Source: CAUZWH01 sp965224275
Lineage (GTDB): Bacteria; Pseudomonadota; Alphaproteobacteria; SHVV01
Assembly: GCA_965224275.1 (NCBI GenBank)
Contig: CBDCYR010000005.1
Span: forward strand, 558,001-622,000
Reading direction: 5' to 3'
Length of the DNA: 64,000 nt
Shown: one piece after another, positions 1 to 8,842 of the stretch
How the letters are laid out: each line of letters opens with the position of its first letter
Numbering within the stretch: the first letter of the stretch is position 1
Made by a program: the position numbers and the translations under genes
Notes under the pieces: generated by a model
What the model was told of the DNA's origin: nothing
Database searches by the model: none
The model's input: only the letters and a program-made list of their open reading frames with translations

Positions 1-5
1 GCGCG

Positions 6-1244
6 ATGGCGAGTTTACTTCTGCTGATCCCAACCACGTCCTACCGGACGACCGACTTCATGGCTGCGGCGCAACAACTGGGCGTCGACGTCGTCGTCGG
101 ATCGGATCAACGACAGGCGCTCGAAAAGCACGCGAAGCGCGGCACCTTCCTCGTGAATTTCAAGCAAATCGAGCGGGGCGTCCAGCAAGTACTCGATTAC
201 GCCCAGACGCGGCCGTTCGCGGCGATTCTATCCGTCGACGATGGCGCATCTGCAGTTGCGGCCCAGGCAGCTAAGCAGTTAGGGCTCAAACACAATCCTC
301 CCGCTGCGGTCGAGATCGCCCGCAATAAGTATCGCTTTCGCCAAGCGCTACGTAAGTCGGGTCTGCCGACGCCAGAGTTTCGCTTATTGCCAACCGAGCA
401 GGATGCCGGGGGGGTTGCACACGAGATGAATTACCCGTGCGTTCTCAAGCCGCTGACGCTCACCATGAGCCGCGGCGTCATTCGCGTCGACAATCCACAA
501 GAGTTCGCGACCGCGTTTCAACGCGTGAAGAACATCATCGAACAGGCCGATGCCGCAACACCGGGCGAGGCGGCGGATCACATTATGGTCGAGGATTACA
601 TTCCCGGAACCGAGATAGCCGTCGAGGGTTTGCTCGATAACGGGCGGCTCAAGGTTCTGGCCGTGTTCGATAAACCAGATCCGCTCGAAGGTCCGTACTT
701 CGAGGAGACCATCTACGTTACACCGTCTCGCCTGCCGAAAAGACGCCAGCACGATATCGCCGACGCCGTCCAGCGCGCGGTTGACGCGGTCGGCTTACGC
801 GACGGCCCGCTTCATGCAGACATCCGCATCGATGACAACGTCGAATGGGTGATCGAAACCGATGCCCGATCGATTGGCGGCCAATGCGGCCGTTCGCTGC
901 GGTTTGGGGCAGGCATGCGGCTCGAAGAGCTTCTCCTGCGCCATGCTCTGGCGCTCCCGATAGCCGACCTTGAACGCGAGCGGGACTCAGGTGGGGTCTT
1001 AATGATCCCCATTCCTAGCGGTGGCATTCTCAGCGAGATCCGTGGGATTGAAGAGGCGCGAGCGGTAACCGGTATTGAAGAGGTCAATGTGACGATACCA
1101 ATCTCCCAAAATGTCGTGCCACTGCCTGAAGGCGGACGCTATCTCGGTTTTGTCCTCGCCCGCGGAGACCGCCCTGAACGCGTCGAGCAGGCGTTGCGCG
1201 ACGCCCATGAGCAGCTTGAATTTGTGATCGAGCCCGAACATTAG
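6..1244 (+). CDS. ATP-grasp domain ligase
   Basis: A 412-residue protein with the three-part layout of ATP-grasp carboxylate-amine/thiol ligases. It has an N-terminal Rossmann-like pre-ATP-grasp part (about residues 1-105), a central ATP-binding part (about 105-310) containing the lysine-rich KPLTLTMSRGV nucleotide loop and the VIETDARSIGGQCGRS magnesium-binding segment, and a C-terminal tail starting near GGVLMIPIPSGG that resembles the LAL_C2-type lid of L-amino-acid ligases. Family members join an ATP-activated carboxylate to an amine; the substrate here cannot be read from sequence. It starts 6 bases into the window, so its upstream context is unknown. The next gene, on the same strand, is a regulator 200 bp away, so an operon is not evident. 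The family call is strong and the substrate unknown. Confidence 0.85.
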   Translation: MASLLLLIPTTSYRTTDFMAAAQQLGVDVVVGSDQRQALEKHAKRGTFLVNFKQIERGVQQVLDYAQTRPFAAILSVDDGASAVAAQAAKQLGLKHNPPAAVEIARNKYRFRQALRKSGLPTPEFRLLPTEQDAGGVAHEMNYPCVLKPLTLTMSRGVIRVDNPQEFATAFQRVKNIIEQADAATPGEAADHIMVEDYIPGTEIAVEGLLDNGRLKVLAVFDKPDPLEGPYFEETIYVTPSRLPKRRQHDIADAVQRAVDAVGLRDGPLHADIRIDDNVEWVIETDARSIGGQCGRSLRFGAGMRLEELLLRHALALPIADLERERDSGGVLMIPIPSGGILSEIRGIEEARAVTGIEEVNVTIPISQNVVPLPEGGRYLGFVLARGDRPERVEQALRDAHEQLEFVIEPEH

Positions 1245-1443
1245 GTCATCAACTATAATCTGAAGCGCCTACAGAGCGCAGCGGCGGACCGCACCAAGTA
1301 TTTCAGTCACATCTCAGTCAATATTTAGTCAACACACAGTAAAAGGGAATCCCCAATCTCTCTTGACGCTCAGCGCACGACGGACCCGGAAGTCGTGGCG
1401 GCTGATACGCGTTGGAAACACCGAAGGCGTCGGGAATACGGCT

Positions 1444-2067
1444 ATGGAACCCGATTCGAATGCCATTGTTTACGTCGTTGATGACGACGATGGCGGTCGC
1501 AGCTCACTCGAATACCTCATCGCATCGATCGGGCTGAAGACCCTATCGTTCGCTGATCCCAGTACGTTTCTCGCGCAATTTGACGACGAGACGATCGGCT
1601 GCGTGGTGCTTGATATGCGGTTGCCCGGAGCGAGCGGGCTGGAGCTGCTTCGCAAGCTGCAACAACGCACAGCGAAAATGCCCGTCATCATGATCTCCGC
1701 CTACGCTGATGTGCGAGACGCGGTGAAAGCCATGAAGGGTGGGGCGTACGACTTCTTTGAGAAGCCTCTCAATGACCAGGAGATACTGAGCTGCGTTCAG
1801 CAGTCCATCGTCGACCATCGTGCAATCCGGGGGGTCGAGAAGAAGTGCGGCGAAATTCGGTCCCGTTTTGATTCGCTTACCGAGCGCGAGCGTGAGGTCC
1901 TGGATCACCTCATCGATGGTGAGCGAAACAAGGAAATCGCCCACCGGATGCGCATCAGCACCAAAACAGTCGAAGCCTATCGCTCGAGTTTGATGAAAAA
2001 GATGCAGACGCCCTCGGTCGCCGAACTGGTCCGCGCAATATCGTCGGTGAACCACGCCCCGGGATAA
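1444..2067 (+). CDS. FixJ/NarL-type response regulator
   Basis: A 207-residue two-domain regulator. The receiver domain (about 1-120) has the acidic cluster VVDDDDGG, the phosphoacceptor aspartate in VLDMRLPG and the conserved lysine in FEKPL. The C-terminal LuxR-type helix-turn-helix (about 140-200) has the signature LTEREREVLDHLIDGERNKE and the recognition helix STKTVEAYRSSLMKKM. The order and spacing match FixJ-family transcription factors. I chose the ATG at 1444 because the receiver fold begins right after it; the reading frame is open upstream to 1363 but that stretch has no family character. No histidine kinase is next to it, so it is an orphan in this window. Its signal and targets are unknown. 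Confidence 0.88.
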   Translation: MEPDSNAIVYVVDDDDGGRSSLEYLIASIGLKTLSFADPSTFLAQFDDETIGCVVLDMRLPGASGLELLRKLQQRTAKMPVIMISAYADVRDAVKAMKGGAYDFFEKPLNDQEILSCVQQSIVDHRAIRGVEKKCGEIRSRFDSLTEREREVLDHLIDGERNKEIAHRMRISTKTVEAYRSSLMKKMQTPSVAELVRAISSVNHAPG

Positions 2068-2175
2068 GCCATCTGTTGCGATCCAGCGGCGCGAAAACGT
2101 GGTTCGACTGAATCTAGTCTGATCCGAAATTGAAGGCGGTTATGCTGTGGCGCCGCAGCCCACGAGGAAACCGCC

Positions 2176-3519
2176 ATGACAGAGCCCGACGCAATTCAAC
2201 TTGTGCTCAAGACGCTTGAGGACGACCAGCCGGATCTCATCGATCTCTGCCTCGCGATTGGTAACCTCCCCGACTATTCCGGGCACGAGCGGGCCTCTGG
2301 TGAGGCCGTCGCCAGCTGGCTGCAGGACGCCGGCATCGAGGCCTGGCTCCAGCATATCTCCAGCGACAGCGTCAACGCCGTAGGGGTATTGCGTGGTGTC
2401 GACGACACCCATGACCGTACTGGCCGGTCATTAATATTCAACGCCCATATTGATACCCAAGGCGGGGTTCCAGCGGGTGGTGAGGCGACCGAGCAACGGA
2501 TCCGCGGTGCCTGGTTGGAAGGCGACCTGCTCTACGGTCAAGGCCTGGCCAATGACAAAGCTCAGTTGGCGGCTGAAATGCTGGCCACGCGGGCGATCAA
2601 GAAAGCTGGGATCGAGCTCACTGCCGACCTGTTCGTCACCGGGGTCGCGCAAGAGACGTCTGCGCCGTTCGACAGCGAGCCGTCATTCGCGACCTGGTCG
2701 GGCGTTGGCCCGAAGATTAGTCAGATCCGTGAAGGATTTGGCTGCCGCTGGATGATCGAGCACGGCGTCGTTGCGGATTACGCCTTGGTCGGCGAGATCA
2801 CGGATTTCACCGTCAGTGTCGCCCAAGCCGGCTATCTACGTTTGCGAATCGCCGTGCCGGGCACAGTCGCCTACACCCCGGCCCTGGCGCGCAATGCGGA
2901 CGCGCCCGGATCCCCCAATCCGTTTGAGCGAGCTGGTCACCTGATTGTCGCGATCGAACAATGGGCGCGAAACTATGAGCAGGAATACCGTCACGAGTTC
3001 TGGGGCGGCACCATTATTCCAAAGGCGCAGATCTACGAAATCCAGTCGTCCGGTCCGGCCTGGACCGAAGCGAACGATTACTGCCTGATTTTCCTCGACA
3101 TACGCCTTGTGCCCGATGCCAAGCCGCAGGAAATTCAACACGCATTGAAAATTGCCCTGCGCGCAACCGGCGTGGCCTGTGAGATCGCGCCATACGACTA
3201 CAAACGCGGGTTCTTCGCTGACAACGCTGATCCCTTGCTCACCGCGCTCAAAGACGCCCATCAGCGCGTGTTCGACAGCGAGCTCGCGTTTGCGAGCCCC
3301 ATCGTGCTCAACATGTGGCGCGATGCCAACGCCTTCAACGAAGCCGGCATTCCTGCCATCGGATACGGCCCCAAATCCGAGGATCCCAAATCAGGGTCGG
3401 GGCTGGCTGGCTTGGCCGGTGTCCCGCGGCCGATTGCGGTGTCCGACTTGGTCGCTACGGCGAAGGTTTACGCGCTTACGGCCATGAACATTTGCGGCGT
3501 CAAAGCAACCGATGCGTGA
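2176..3519 (+). CDS. M20-family metallopeptidase / amidohydrolase
   Basis: A 447-residue protein of the M20 (ArgE/DapE/carboxypeptidase G2) family, which uses two zinc ions to cleave peptide or amide bonds. The first metal-binding motif is seen as FNAHIDTQGG (near residue 93), followed by GQGLANDKAQ, the second metal-site aspartate loop. The expected catalytic glutamate lies in VAQETSAP. A dimerisation-like insert follows and the C-terminal part contains NAFNEAGIPAIGYGP, which matches the final metal-binding region. It sits 108 bp downstream of the response regulator and 108 bp upstream of the TPR gene, on the same strand. It could be a deacylase or deacetylase rather than a peptidase; the substrate is not predictable. 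Confidence 0.85.
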   Translation: MTEPDAIQLVLKTLEDDQPDLIDLCLAIGNLPDYSGHERASGEAVASWLQDAGIEAWLQHISSDSVNAVGVLRGVDDTHDRTGRSLIFNAHIDTQGGVPAGGEATEQRIRGAWLEGDLLYGQGLANDKAQLAAEMLATRAIKKAGIELTADLFVTGVAQETSAPFDSEPSFATWSGVGPKISQIREGFGCRWMIEHGVVADYALVGEITDFTVSVAQAGYLRLRIAVPGTVAYTPALARNADAPGSPNPFERAGHLIVAIEQWARNYEQEYRHEFWGGTIIPKAQIYEIQSSGPAWTEANDYCLIFLDIRLVPDAKPQEIQHALKIALRATGVACEIAPYDYKRGFFADNADPLLTALKDAHQRVFDSELAFASPIVLNMWRDANAFNEAGIPAIGYGPKSEDPKSGSGLAGLAGVPRPIAVSDLVATAKVYALTAMNICGVKATDA

Positions 3520-3627
3520 CCTTGCCTGCATTCCCGACCTGGCGGACCAGGCCATAGCTGTTTTGGGCATTTCGATAGAGGCGCGGTCTCAACCGGTTAT
3601 TAACCATGAACGGCCTACAAATCTGGC

Positions 3628-6600
3628 ATGCAGAGTGTTGAACAGACGTTCGCAACCGCTGTCGCACGTCACCGCACCGGCGCCCATTCCGAGGCCGAGG
3701 AGCTTTATCGCAAAGCGCTGCTCAGAGACCCCGAACACACCGGCGCACTGTCCAACCTGGCATCGCTCTCAACGGTGTCGGGCCGCTATCAGGAGGCGGC
3801 CGACTATTACCTGAAGGTCCTCCAACTCAGTCCCGGCGATACCAACGCGCTCGCCAATCTCGGCAACCTGTTACAGCTCTCCGGTGAACTCGATCTTGCC
3901 CGCGAGCACTATCAGAAGGCCTTGTTGATCAAGCCGGATCTTGTCGCGACGCGACTCAACCTTGCCAATCTCTACGTCGCCCAGCAGAGCTACGACAAAG
4001 CCGTGCCTGAATTCGAGCAAGCCGTCGCAACCGAGCCGACCAACAGCGACGCCCACAATCAGCTGGCGACCTTGCTGATTGCACTCGACCGATTTGATGA
4101 GGCCGAAACCCACATCGCCGTCGTACTCCAGCACCAGCCCAATCATGCCGACGCGTTGAACGGATTGGGCAACATTCGCGAGACGCAAGGTGATCTCGAT
4201 GCCGCAGCGGATGCCTTTTCAAAGGCCGCCGCGGTCAGCCCGACGTGGGCTATCCCGCGGAAAAACCTGGCCCGTATCAGTGCCACGCTGAATCGACCCG
4301 CGGACGCCGTCACCGCTTACCGGGCCGCGCTCGATCTGGACCCCACCGATACCGACAGCATGCGCGACCTTGCCGCTTTGCTGCATGATCTCAGCAAGTT
4401 CCCAGAGGCTCGCGAGCTGCTACTCGCGCGCCAGGCGCTGCTACCGGATGATGTCGAAACAGAATTTCATCTGGGTAATTTGTGCCGCAGCGAGGGACGT
4501 CTCGACGCCGCATTCAATCACCTGGCGCGCGCTTGCGAGTTGCAGCCACAGATGCCGCAAGTTCATGCCAACCTCGGCGTGGTCCTGCAGCAACTCGACC
4601 GCCTGGACGACGCCATTGCCGCGCATCAACGCGCGCTTGCGATCGATCCGGCGTTTGAGACCGCGCTCTCCAACCTGGGGCGCTGCTACGTTAGCCGCGG
4701 TGATCATGGCAACGCCATTTGCGCGTTCAAGCGTGCGGTCGACATCCTGCCCGACTCGGGCGTCGCGGCGCAGAATCTGGCTCACGCGTTTCGGCAGTCA
4801 CAGCAATATGACGACGCAATTCGCTGGTTCGAAACCGCGATCGACCTGGATCCCACTCTGGTCGGCGCCCACAACGGCCTCGGCAATTGCTATCGCGAAA
4901 CCGGAAATTATCGAGCGGCGCTACGTTCCTACCAAAACGCGCTCGACCACGGGACGTCGAACGCCGAAATTCTTTACAACCTGTCCGTCTTGTATTGCGA
5001 CATGCGGAATTTCGAAGACGCCCTCGCTGTCGCCGAGCACGCGTTGCGCGAACAACCCGACGCCAGCTGGGCCCACTTGGCCCATTCCAAAGCCTTGGCC
5101 GGCCAAAATCGCCACGCCGACGCCCTCGCAGCATGCGAACGCGGCGTCGAACTCGATCCCGACGAAATTCGCGGCCTGTCGATGCTCGCGGACCTCTACG
5201 GGCGCTTGGGGAAAACCGAGAAAACGATGGCGACCTACAATCGTATTCTCGACATCGATCCCAATCACCACGATGCGTTCAGCCTGCTCGTCAACGAAGT
5301 GCTGTCGTTGGGTGACTGGGACGCGCACCGAGCCTTCGTGGCGACGTTATTGGACAAAATGAACGCGGTTGAACCGGATCCGCAGATCGAGAATGTGAGC
5401 ATTTTCAATCTGCAAGCTCTGCCAATTGCATACGACGCGATTGCCAAGGCGGCGCGTCAGCGATCGGCTCAGCTTACTGAATCGCTCAGCGAGCACCGCA
5501 GGACACGCGCGTTCGTCCACCAGCCGAAACCGGCTGATCGAATAACCGTCGGCTTCGTGCTGCCCTACACCTCCCGGCACAGCCTGCCGGACGCCCTCAA
5601 GCCGGTCATCGAGCAACTCGATCGCAACCGTTTTGACGTTCTCGGCTTTTGCTGCCAAGCCGACGACGGCACCGCGTTCAGCCGCGATTATCGCGCCGCC
5701 TTCGACACCTTCACCGACCTCTCGACTGGCACTTGGACGTCCGTCGCCCAGCGGATTTACGAAAGCAGCGTTGATATCCTGGTCGACGTGTCGGGCCACA
5801 CGCCCGGAAACTGCATGTCCGTTATGGCCCTGCGTCCGGCGCCTGTGCAAGTACACTTCCTCGGCTATTCGATCACCACCGGCGCCGACTTCATCGACTA
5901 TCTCATCGCCGACCACACCTACATGACCGCTGCTTGTGCCGCGGTGGGCAGCGAAGCAATCGTCTTCCTCCCTGATAGCTTCATGATCTCGTCGCGCTCG
6001 GCCATCCCCGACTTCGGCTTTCAGCGCGAGGAATTTCTACTGCCCGAAGACGGCATCGTCTTCAGTAATTTCAACCATCCTTGCAAGTTCGAACCCGAAA
6101 TATTCGCGATCTGGATGCGCATTTTGGAGAGTGTGCCAAACAGCGTTCTCTGGCTCGGCTCTTGGATGCTGGTCACAGCAACCAATCTGCGCAGCGAAGC
6201 CGTCAAGGCCGGGATCGATCCGCACCGCCTGATTTTTGCAGCTATCGACACCCGAGAACGGCATCTCGCCAGGCTGGCACTCGCCGATCTCGCGCTCGAC
6301 ACCTACCACCATGGCGGCGGCGTCACCACAATCGACGCCCTGGTCGCCGGCGTACCGACGCTGTCGGCGGCCGGTGACACGCCCTCATCGCGCATGGGGG
6401 CGACCCTGCTTAGCGCGGTCGGGCTGCCTGAATTGATCGTTGACGACCTCGCCAGCTATGAGCGTTGCGCGGTCGACCTGGCCAACAATCGGGACAAATT
6501 AGGAGCGCTAAAAGCGAAGCTCGCGGCGTCTCTCGAAACCTCGCCGCTGTTCAACGTGCAACGCTACACCCGCCACATCGAGCACAGCTTCGAGGCGATT

Positions 6601-6657
6601 TGGCAGCGCCACCGAGCTGGCAAAGCGCCGGCCAATATCGATATTCCCCCCAGCTAA
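3628..6657 (+). CDS. TPR-repeat O-GlcNAc transferase-like (SPINDLY family) protein
   Basis: A 1009-residue protein. About the first 600 residues are tandem 34-residue tetratricopeptide repeats (recurring A-x2-NLG-x2 and DP-x-A signatures). From near residue 635 the sequence is a glycosyltransferase-41 catalytic region: RITVGFVLPYTSRHS, then VDILVDVSGHTPGN, LRPAPVQVHFLGYSITTGA and DFIDYLIADH, followed by FNHPCKFEPEIF, which keeps the lysine corresponding to the UDP-contacting lysine of OGT. The family transfers sugars to protein Ser/Thr or, in bacteria, to glycans and flagellins. The LDTYHHGGGVTTIDAL segment replaces the more usual LDTFPYNAHTT, so the donor site is somewhat divergent. The adjacent split methyltransferase gene is oppositely oriented, a loose hint of a glycan-modification locus. 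Confidence 0.85.
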   Translation: MQSVEQTFATAVARHRTGAHSEAEELYRKALLRDPEHTGALSNLASLSTVSGRYQEAADYYLKVLQLSPGDTNALANLGNLLQLSGELDLAREHYQKALLIKPDLVATRLNLANLYVAQQSYDKAVPEFEQAVATEPTNSDAHNQLATLLIALDRFDEAETHIAVVLQHQPNHADALNGLGNIRETQGDLDAAADAFSKAAAVSPTWAIPRKNLARISATLNRPADAVTAYRAALDLDPTDTDSMRDLAALLHDLSKFPEARELLLARQALLPDDVETEFHLGNLCRSEGRLDAAFNHLARACELQPQMPQVHANLGVVLQQLDRLDDAIAAHQRALAIDPAFETALSNLGRCYVSRGDHGNAICAFKRAVDILPDSGVAAQNLAHAFRQSQQYDDAIRWFETAIDLDPTLVGAHNGLGNCYRETGNYRAALRSYQNALDHGTSNAEILYNLSVLYCDMRNFEDALAVAEHALREQPDASWAHLAHSKALAGQNRHADALAACERGVELDPDEIRGLSMLADLYGRLGKTEKTMATYNRILDIDPNHHDAFSLLVNEVLSLGDWDAHRAFVATLLDKMNAVEPDPQIENVSIFNLQALPIAYDAIAKAARQRSAQLTESLSEHRRTRAFVHQPKPADRITVGFVLPYTSRHSLPDALKPVIEQLDRNRFDVLGFCCQADDGTAFSRDYRAAFDTFTDLSTGTWTSVAQRIYESSVDILVDVSGHTPGNCMSVMALRPAPVQVHFLGYSITTGADFIDYLIADHTYMTAACAAVGSEAIVFLPDSFMISSRSAIPDFGFQREEFLLPEDGIVFSNFNHPCKFEPEIFAIWMRILESVPNSVLWLGSWMLVTATNLRSEAVKAGIDPHRLIFAAIDTRERHLARLALADLALDTYHHGGGVTTIDALVAGVPTLSAAGDTPSSRMGATLLSAVGLPELIVDDLASYERCAVDLANNRDKLGALKAKLAASLETSPLFNVQRYTRHIEHSFEAIWQRHRAGKAPANIDIPPS

Positions 6658-7021
6658 TGGATGGAATACCGGTATCGGTGGCATCGTTACCCCAGTAGCG
6701 CTTATGCCTGCGGCAGCGCATCAGCCGTCATCATCATAACGTCCGGGCGGGTGCTCAAACGCAACGCGCTTTCCCCCTCACGGTCCTCCCAAAACAGCAC
6801 CAGTTCAATCTCACGCCATGATCCGTCGAACTCGTGGCGCGTCACGCTTGGGGTATCAAGCACGATATCTATGCGCCCGCCGCCCGCAATATCTGTTACC
6901 AGTCGCGCTGGAACGGTCAACGGATCTCCGCGCCGCGCATCTTGATAAAACGAGCGCAAAACCACTTTGGCGTGCAGCTTGCCAGCCAAGCCATCCAGGG
7001 CCTCGATTCGGAAGCCTCTAA

Positions 7022-7953
7022 GAGTCCGACTCGAAACTCTATGTTTGATAACAGTACCTTGCGAGCCGCCTTGTGAGGAGTCGGATGTTGGCGACAAGAA
7101 TCCATGCCTGTGCGGAGGCGATTGATTTCTCCCAATCCTTGGCCAGTCGACGGCATCGGTTGAGCCAGGCGAAGGTCCTCTCGACGACCCATCGTCTGGG
7201 CAGGAGCTCGAAGCCCTGGGCGGTGTCTGAGCGCTTGATGATCTCGAGCTTCCAGCGGCCGATGTCCTCAAGGGCGCCCTCGAGTTTCGGTCCCGCGTAG
7301 GCGGCGTCGGCGAAGAGGTGACGCAGCCGGGGGAAGCGATGACGGATCGATTTGAGGACCTCGGGCGCGCCGTCGCGGTCCTGGATATCGGCTGCGTGCA
7401 CGATCAGGCCGACCAGCAGGCCGAGTGTATCGGTGACGATGTGACGCTTGCGGCCCTTGATCTTCTTGCCCGCGTCATAGCCCCGAACACCACCGCTTTC
7501 CGTGGTTTTCACGCTCTGGCTGTCGATCACCCCGGCGCTCGGGCCGGCCTCGCGTCCTTCCAGCTCCCGGGCCGCCATGACCAGGTGATGGTTGATGCTC
7601 TCCAGCAGGCCGTTGGAGCGCCAGTCGTAGAAATAGCGCTGGACCGTGGAAGGCGGAGGGAAGTCGTTCGGCAACATCGCCCACTGGCAGCCCGTCGAGG
7701 CCATGTACATGACCGCATCCATGACATGGCGCAGGTCCGTCGTCCTCGGCCGGCCGATCTTCTTGCGCGGCGGCATGAGCGGCGCGATCAACGCCCACTC
7801 TCGATCCGTCAGGTCGCTTGCGTAGCGCCCGCCACGGCGCTCATAATTCGGGCGAGTGATTTCGGTCCACATGTTGTGCCTCCTCGTTTGCTTTGACACA
7901 ACCGAGTAAGCCACAACCGACTGAAATCACTCAACTAGTTTCGGGTTGGCCTC
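7022..7953 (-). mobile_element. IS5-family insertion sequence, copy 1 (932 bp)
   Basis: A complete element with imperfect terminal inverted repeats (left GAGTCCGACTCGAAACT, right end as reverse complement GAGGCCAACCCGAAACT). It is flanked by the direct repeat TAA at 7019-7021 and 7954-7956, the TNA-type 3-bp duplication seen in several IS5 subgroups. It carries one transposase gene. The whole element recurs almost identically at 33207-34138; I count two base differences between the copies. Confidence 0.93.
7039..7872 (-). CDS. IS5-family DDE transposase, copy 1
   Basis: A 277-residue single-frame transposase starting MWTEITRPNYERRGG, with GAGGAGG a few bases upstream of the ATG. The N-terminal DUF4096-like DNA-binding part (LTDREWALIAPLMPP) is followed by a DDE domain: first aspartate in GVIDSQSVKTTES, second in HLFADAAYAGPKL, and the glutamate in VERTFAWLNRCRRL. 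All three catalytic residues are present, so it should be active. Many members of the related IS427 subgroup need a frameshift to make transposase; this one does not. It lies inside the methyltransferase gene, in the same orientation. Confidence 0.93.
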   Translation of the reverse strand: MWTEITRPNYERRGGRYASDLTDREWALIAPLMPPRKKIGRPRTTDLRHVMDAVMYMASTGCQWAMLPNDFPPPSTVQRYFYDWRSNGLLESINHHLVMAARELEGREAGPSAGVIDSQSVKTTESGGVRGYDAGKKIKGRKRHIVTDTLGLLVGLIVHAADIQDRDGAPEVLKSIRHRFPRLRHLFADAAYAGPKLEGALEDIGRWKLEIIKRSDTAQGFELLPRRWVVERTFAWLNRCRRLAKDWEKSIASAQAWILVANIRLLTRRLARYCYQT

Positions 7954-8822
7954 TAATCGCCGGTTCCGCGAACGGCCCGTAGCTGAATGAGACCGCCTTG
8001 TCGCGAATTTCTATGTGCGGCGGCGCGGCGAGCACCGTGAAGCCGACCTCACCGAGTGTTGCTCGGTCCATCGAGCCGAACGGATCCGAGATATCGATAC
8101 CGTCGCGTAATCCGCCCAGCGCCCGCCATCCCGGATTGACCTTGAGAAAATCATGCGCCGCTGTGTAGACGCTGGGTTCGGGAACATCGTCGAGAACGAT
8201 GATGCCACCCGGACGCACCCACTTGGCCGACATGGCGAGATCGAACAGCGCGAAGCCGTAGTCGTGGTTACCATCGACAAAAATAATATCGATGCTTGGC
8301 CGCACACCGGCGAGCTGCGTGAAAAGTCCCATCGAATCAACGGCGGCGTAGGTCGTCACCGTGCGCAGTTCTGGGGGCCAGGCTTCAAGAATCGCCGGCA
8401 CGCGCTGGCCTCCATAGGGATCGATGGTCATCACGTGCCCGGCACCGTTCGCGTTCATGGCACGGGCCAGCACCTCGGTTGTCCCGGCATAGTAGGTGCC
8501 GATTTCGACCACGAAACCCGCTTGCATCGCCTTGACCGTTTGATACAGAAAGGCGCGCGACTGGGCCGACGCCAAGGATCGTTCGGGGTATCCCGTGAAA
8601 AACTCAACCGCTTTTGGATAGCCGGGTGAGTCGGGCAGATCAACCAATCGACCGATCGGGTTTGCATAGCCGGTGAGGTCTTCGGGGCAGGGATCTTCTA
8701 AAGGCTTCACGCGGGCGCTCCCAATGCGTCGACGAAATGGCGTTCTGTGGTGAGGCGATGGCCGATCGTATCTCGCGCCACGCGCACCCGCTAGGCAGCG
8801 CTGCTCTTCTCGCCGCCGCTTA

Positions 8823-8842
8823 TAGTGGATGGAATCCACTAG
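8823..8842. repeat. 20-bp near-palindrome matching the ends of the 24977 element
   Basis: TAGTGGATGGAATCCACTAG joins, with nothing between them, the two outer ends of the MITE-like element at 24977-25256 (TAGTGGATGGAAT and ATCCACTAG). It overlaps the hyuB stop codon, which the repeat supplies as TAG. It may be an excision remnant or internal-deletion derivative, or a short transcriptional hairpin that resembles the element by chance. Confidence 0.5.

Larger units (their letters stand above)
6702..8710 (-). pseudogene. Class I SAM-dependent methyltransferase gene split by an IS5-family element
   Basis: The 5' part (8710 down to 7954) encodes a Rossmann-type methyltransferase: motif I is FVVEIGTYYAGTTEVLARAM, and the acidic motif IIFVDGNHDYG and the GGIIVLDDV strand follow. 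The reading runs ...FAEPAIRG into the IS. The 3' part (7021 down to 6702) continues with RGFRIEALDGLAGKLHAK and ends in MMMTADALPQA. Removing the 932-bp IS and one copy of the TAA target repeat restores one uninterrupted frame of 1074 bp (357 residues). I took the GTG at 8710 as start because GGGAG lies eight bases before it. The layout resembles cephalosporin-hydroxylase/macrocin O-methyltransferase-like families. As it stands the product is truncated after the core fold and gains five IS-encoded residues (QPETS), so some activity cannot be excluded. Confidence 0.85.

Noticed and set aside
6654..6672. A TGGATGGAAT stretch resembling the end of the 24977 element
   Set aside because: Only ten bases match and there is no inverted partner, so it may be coincidence.
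7318..7896. Long plus-strand open frame over the IS5-family transposase, and its twin at 33503-34081
   Set aside because: It mirrors the transposase on the other strand, is present only because of high GC, and has no domain.
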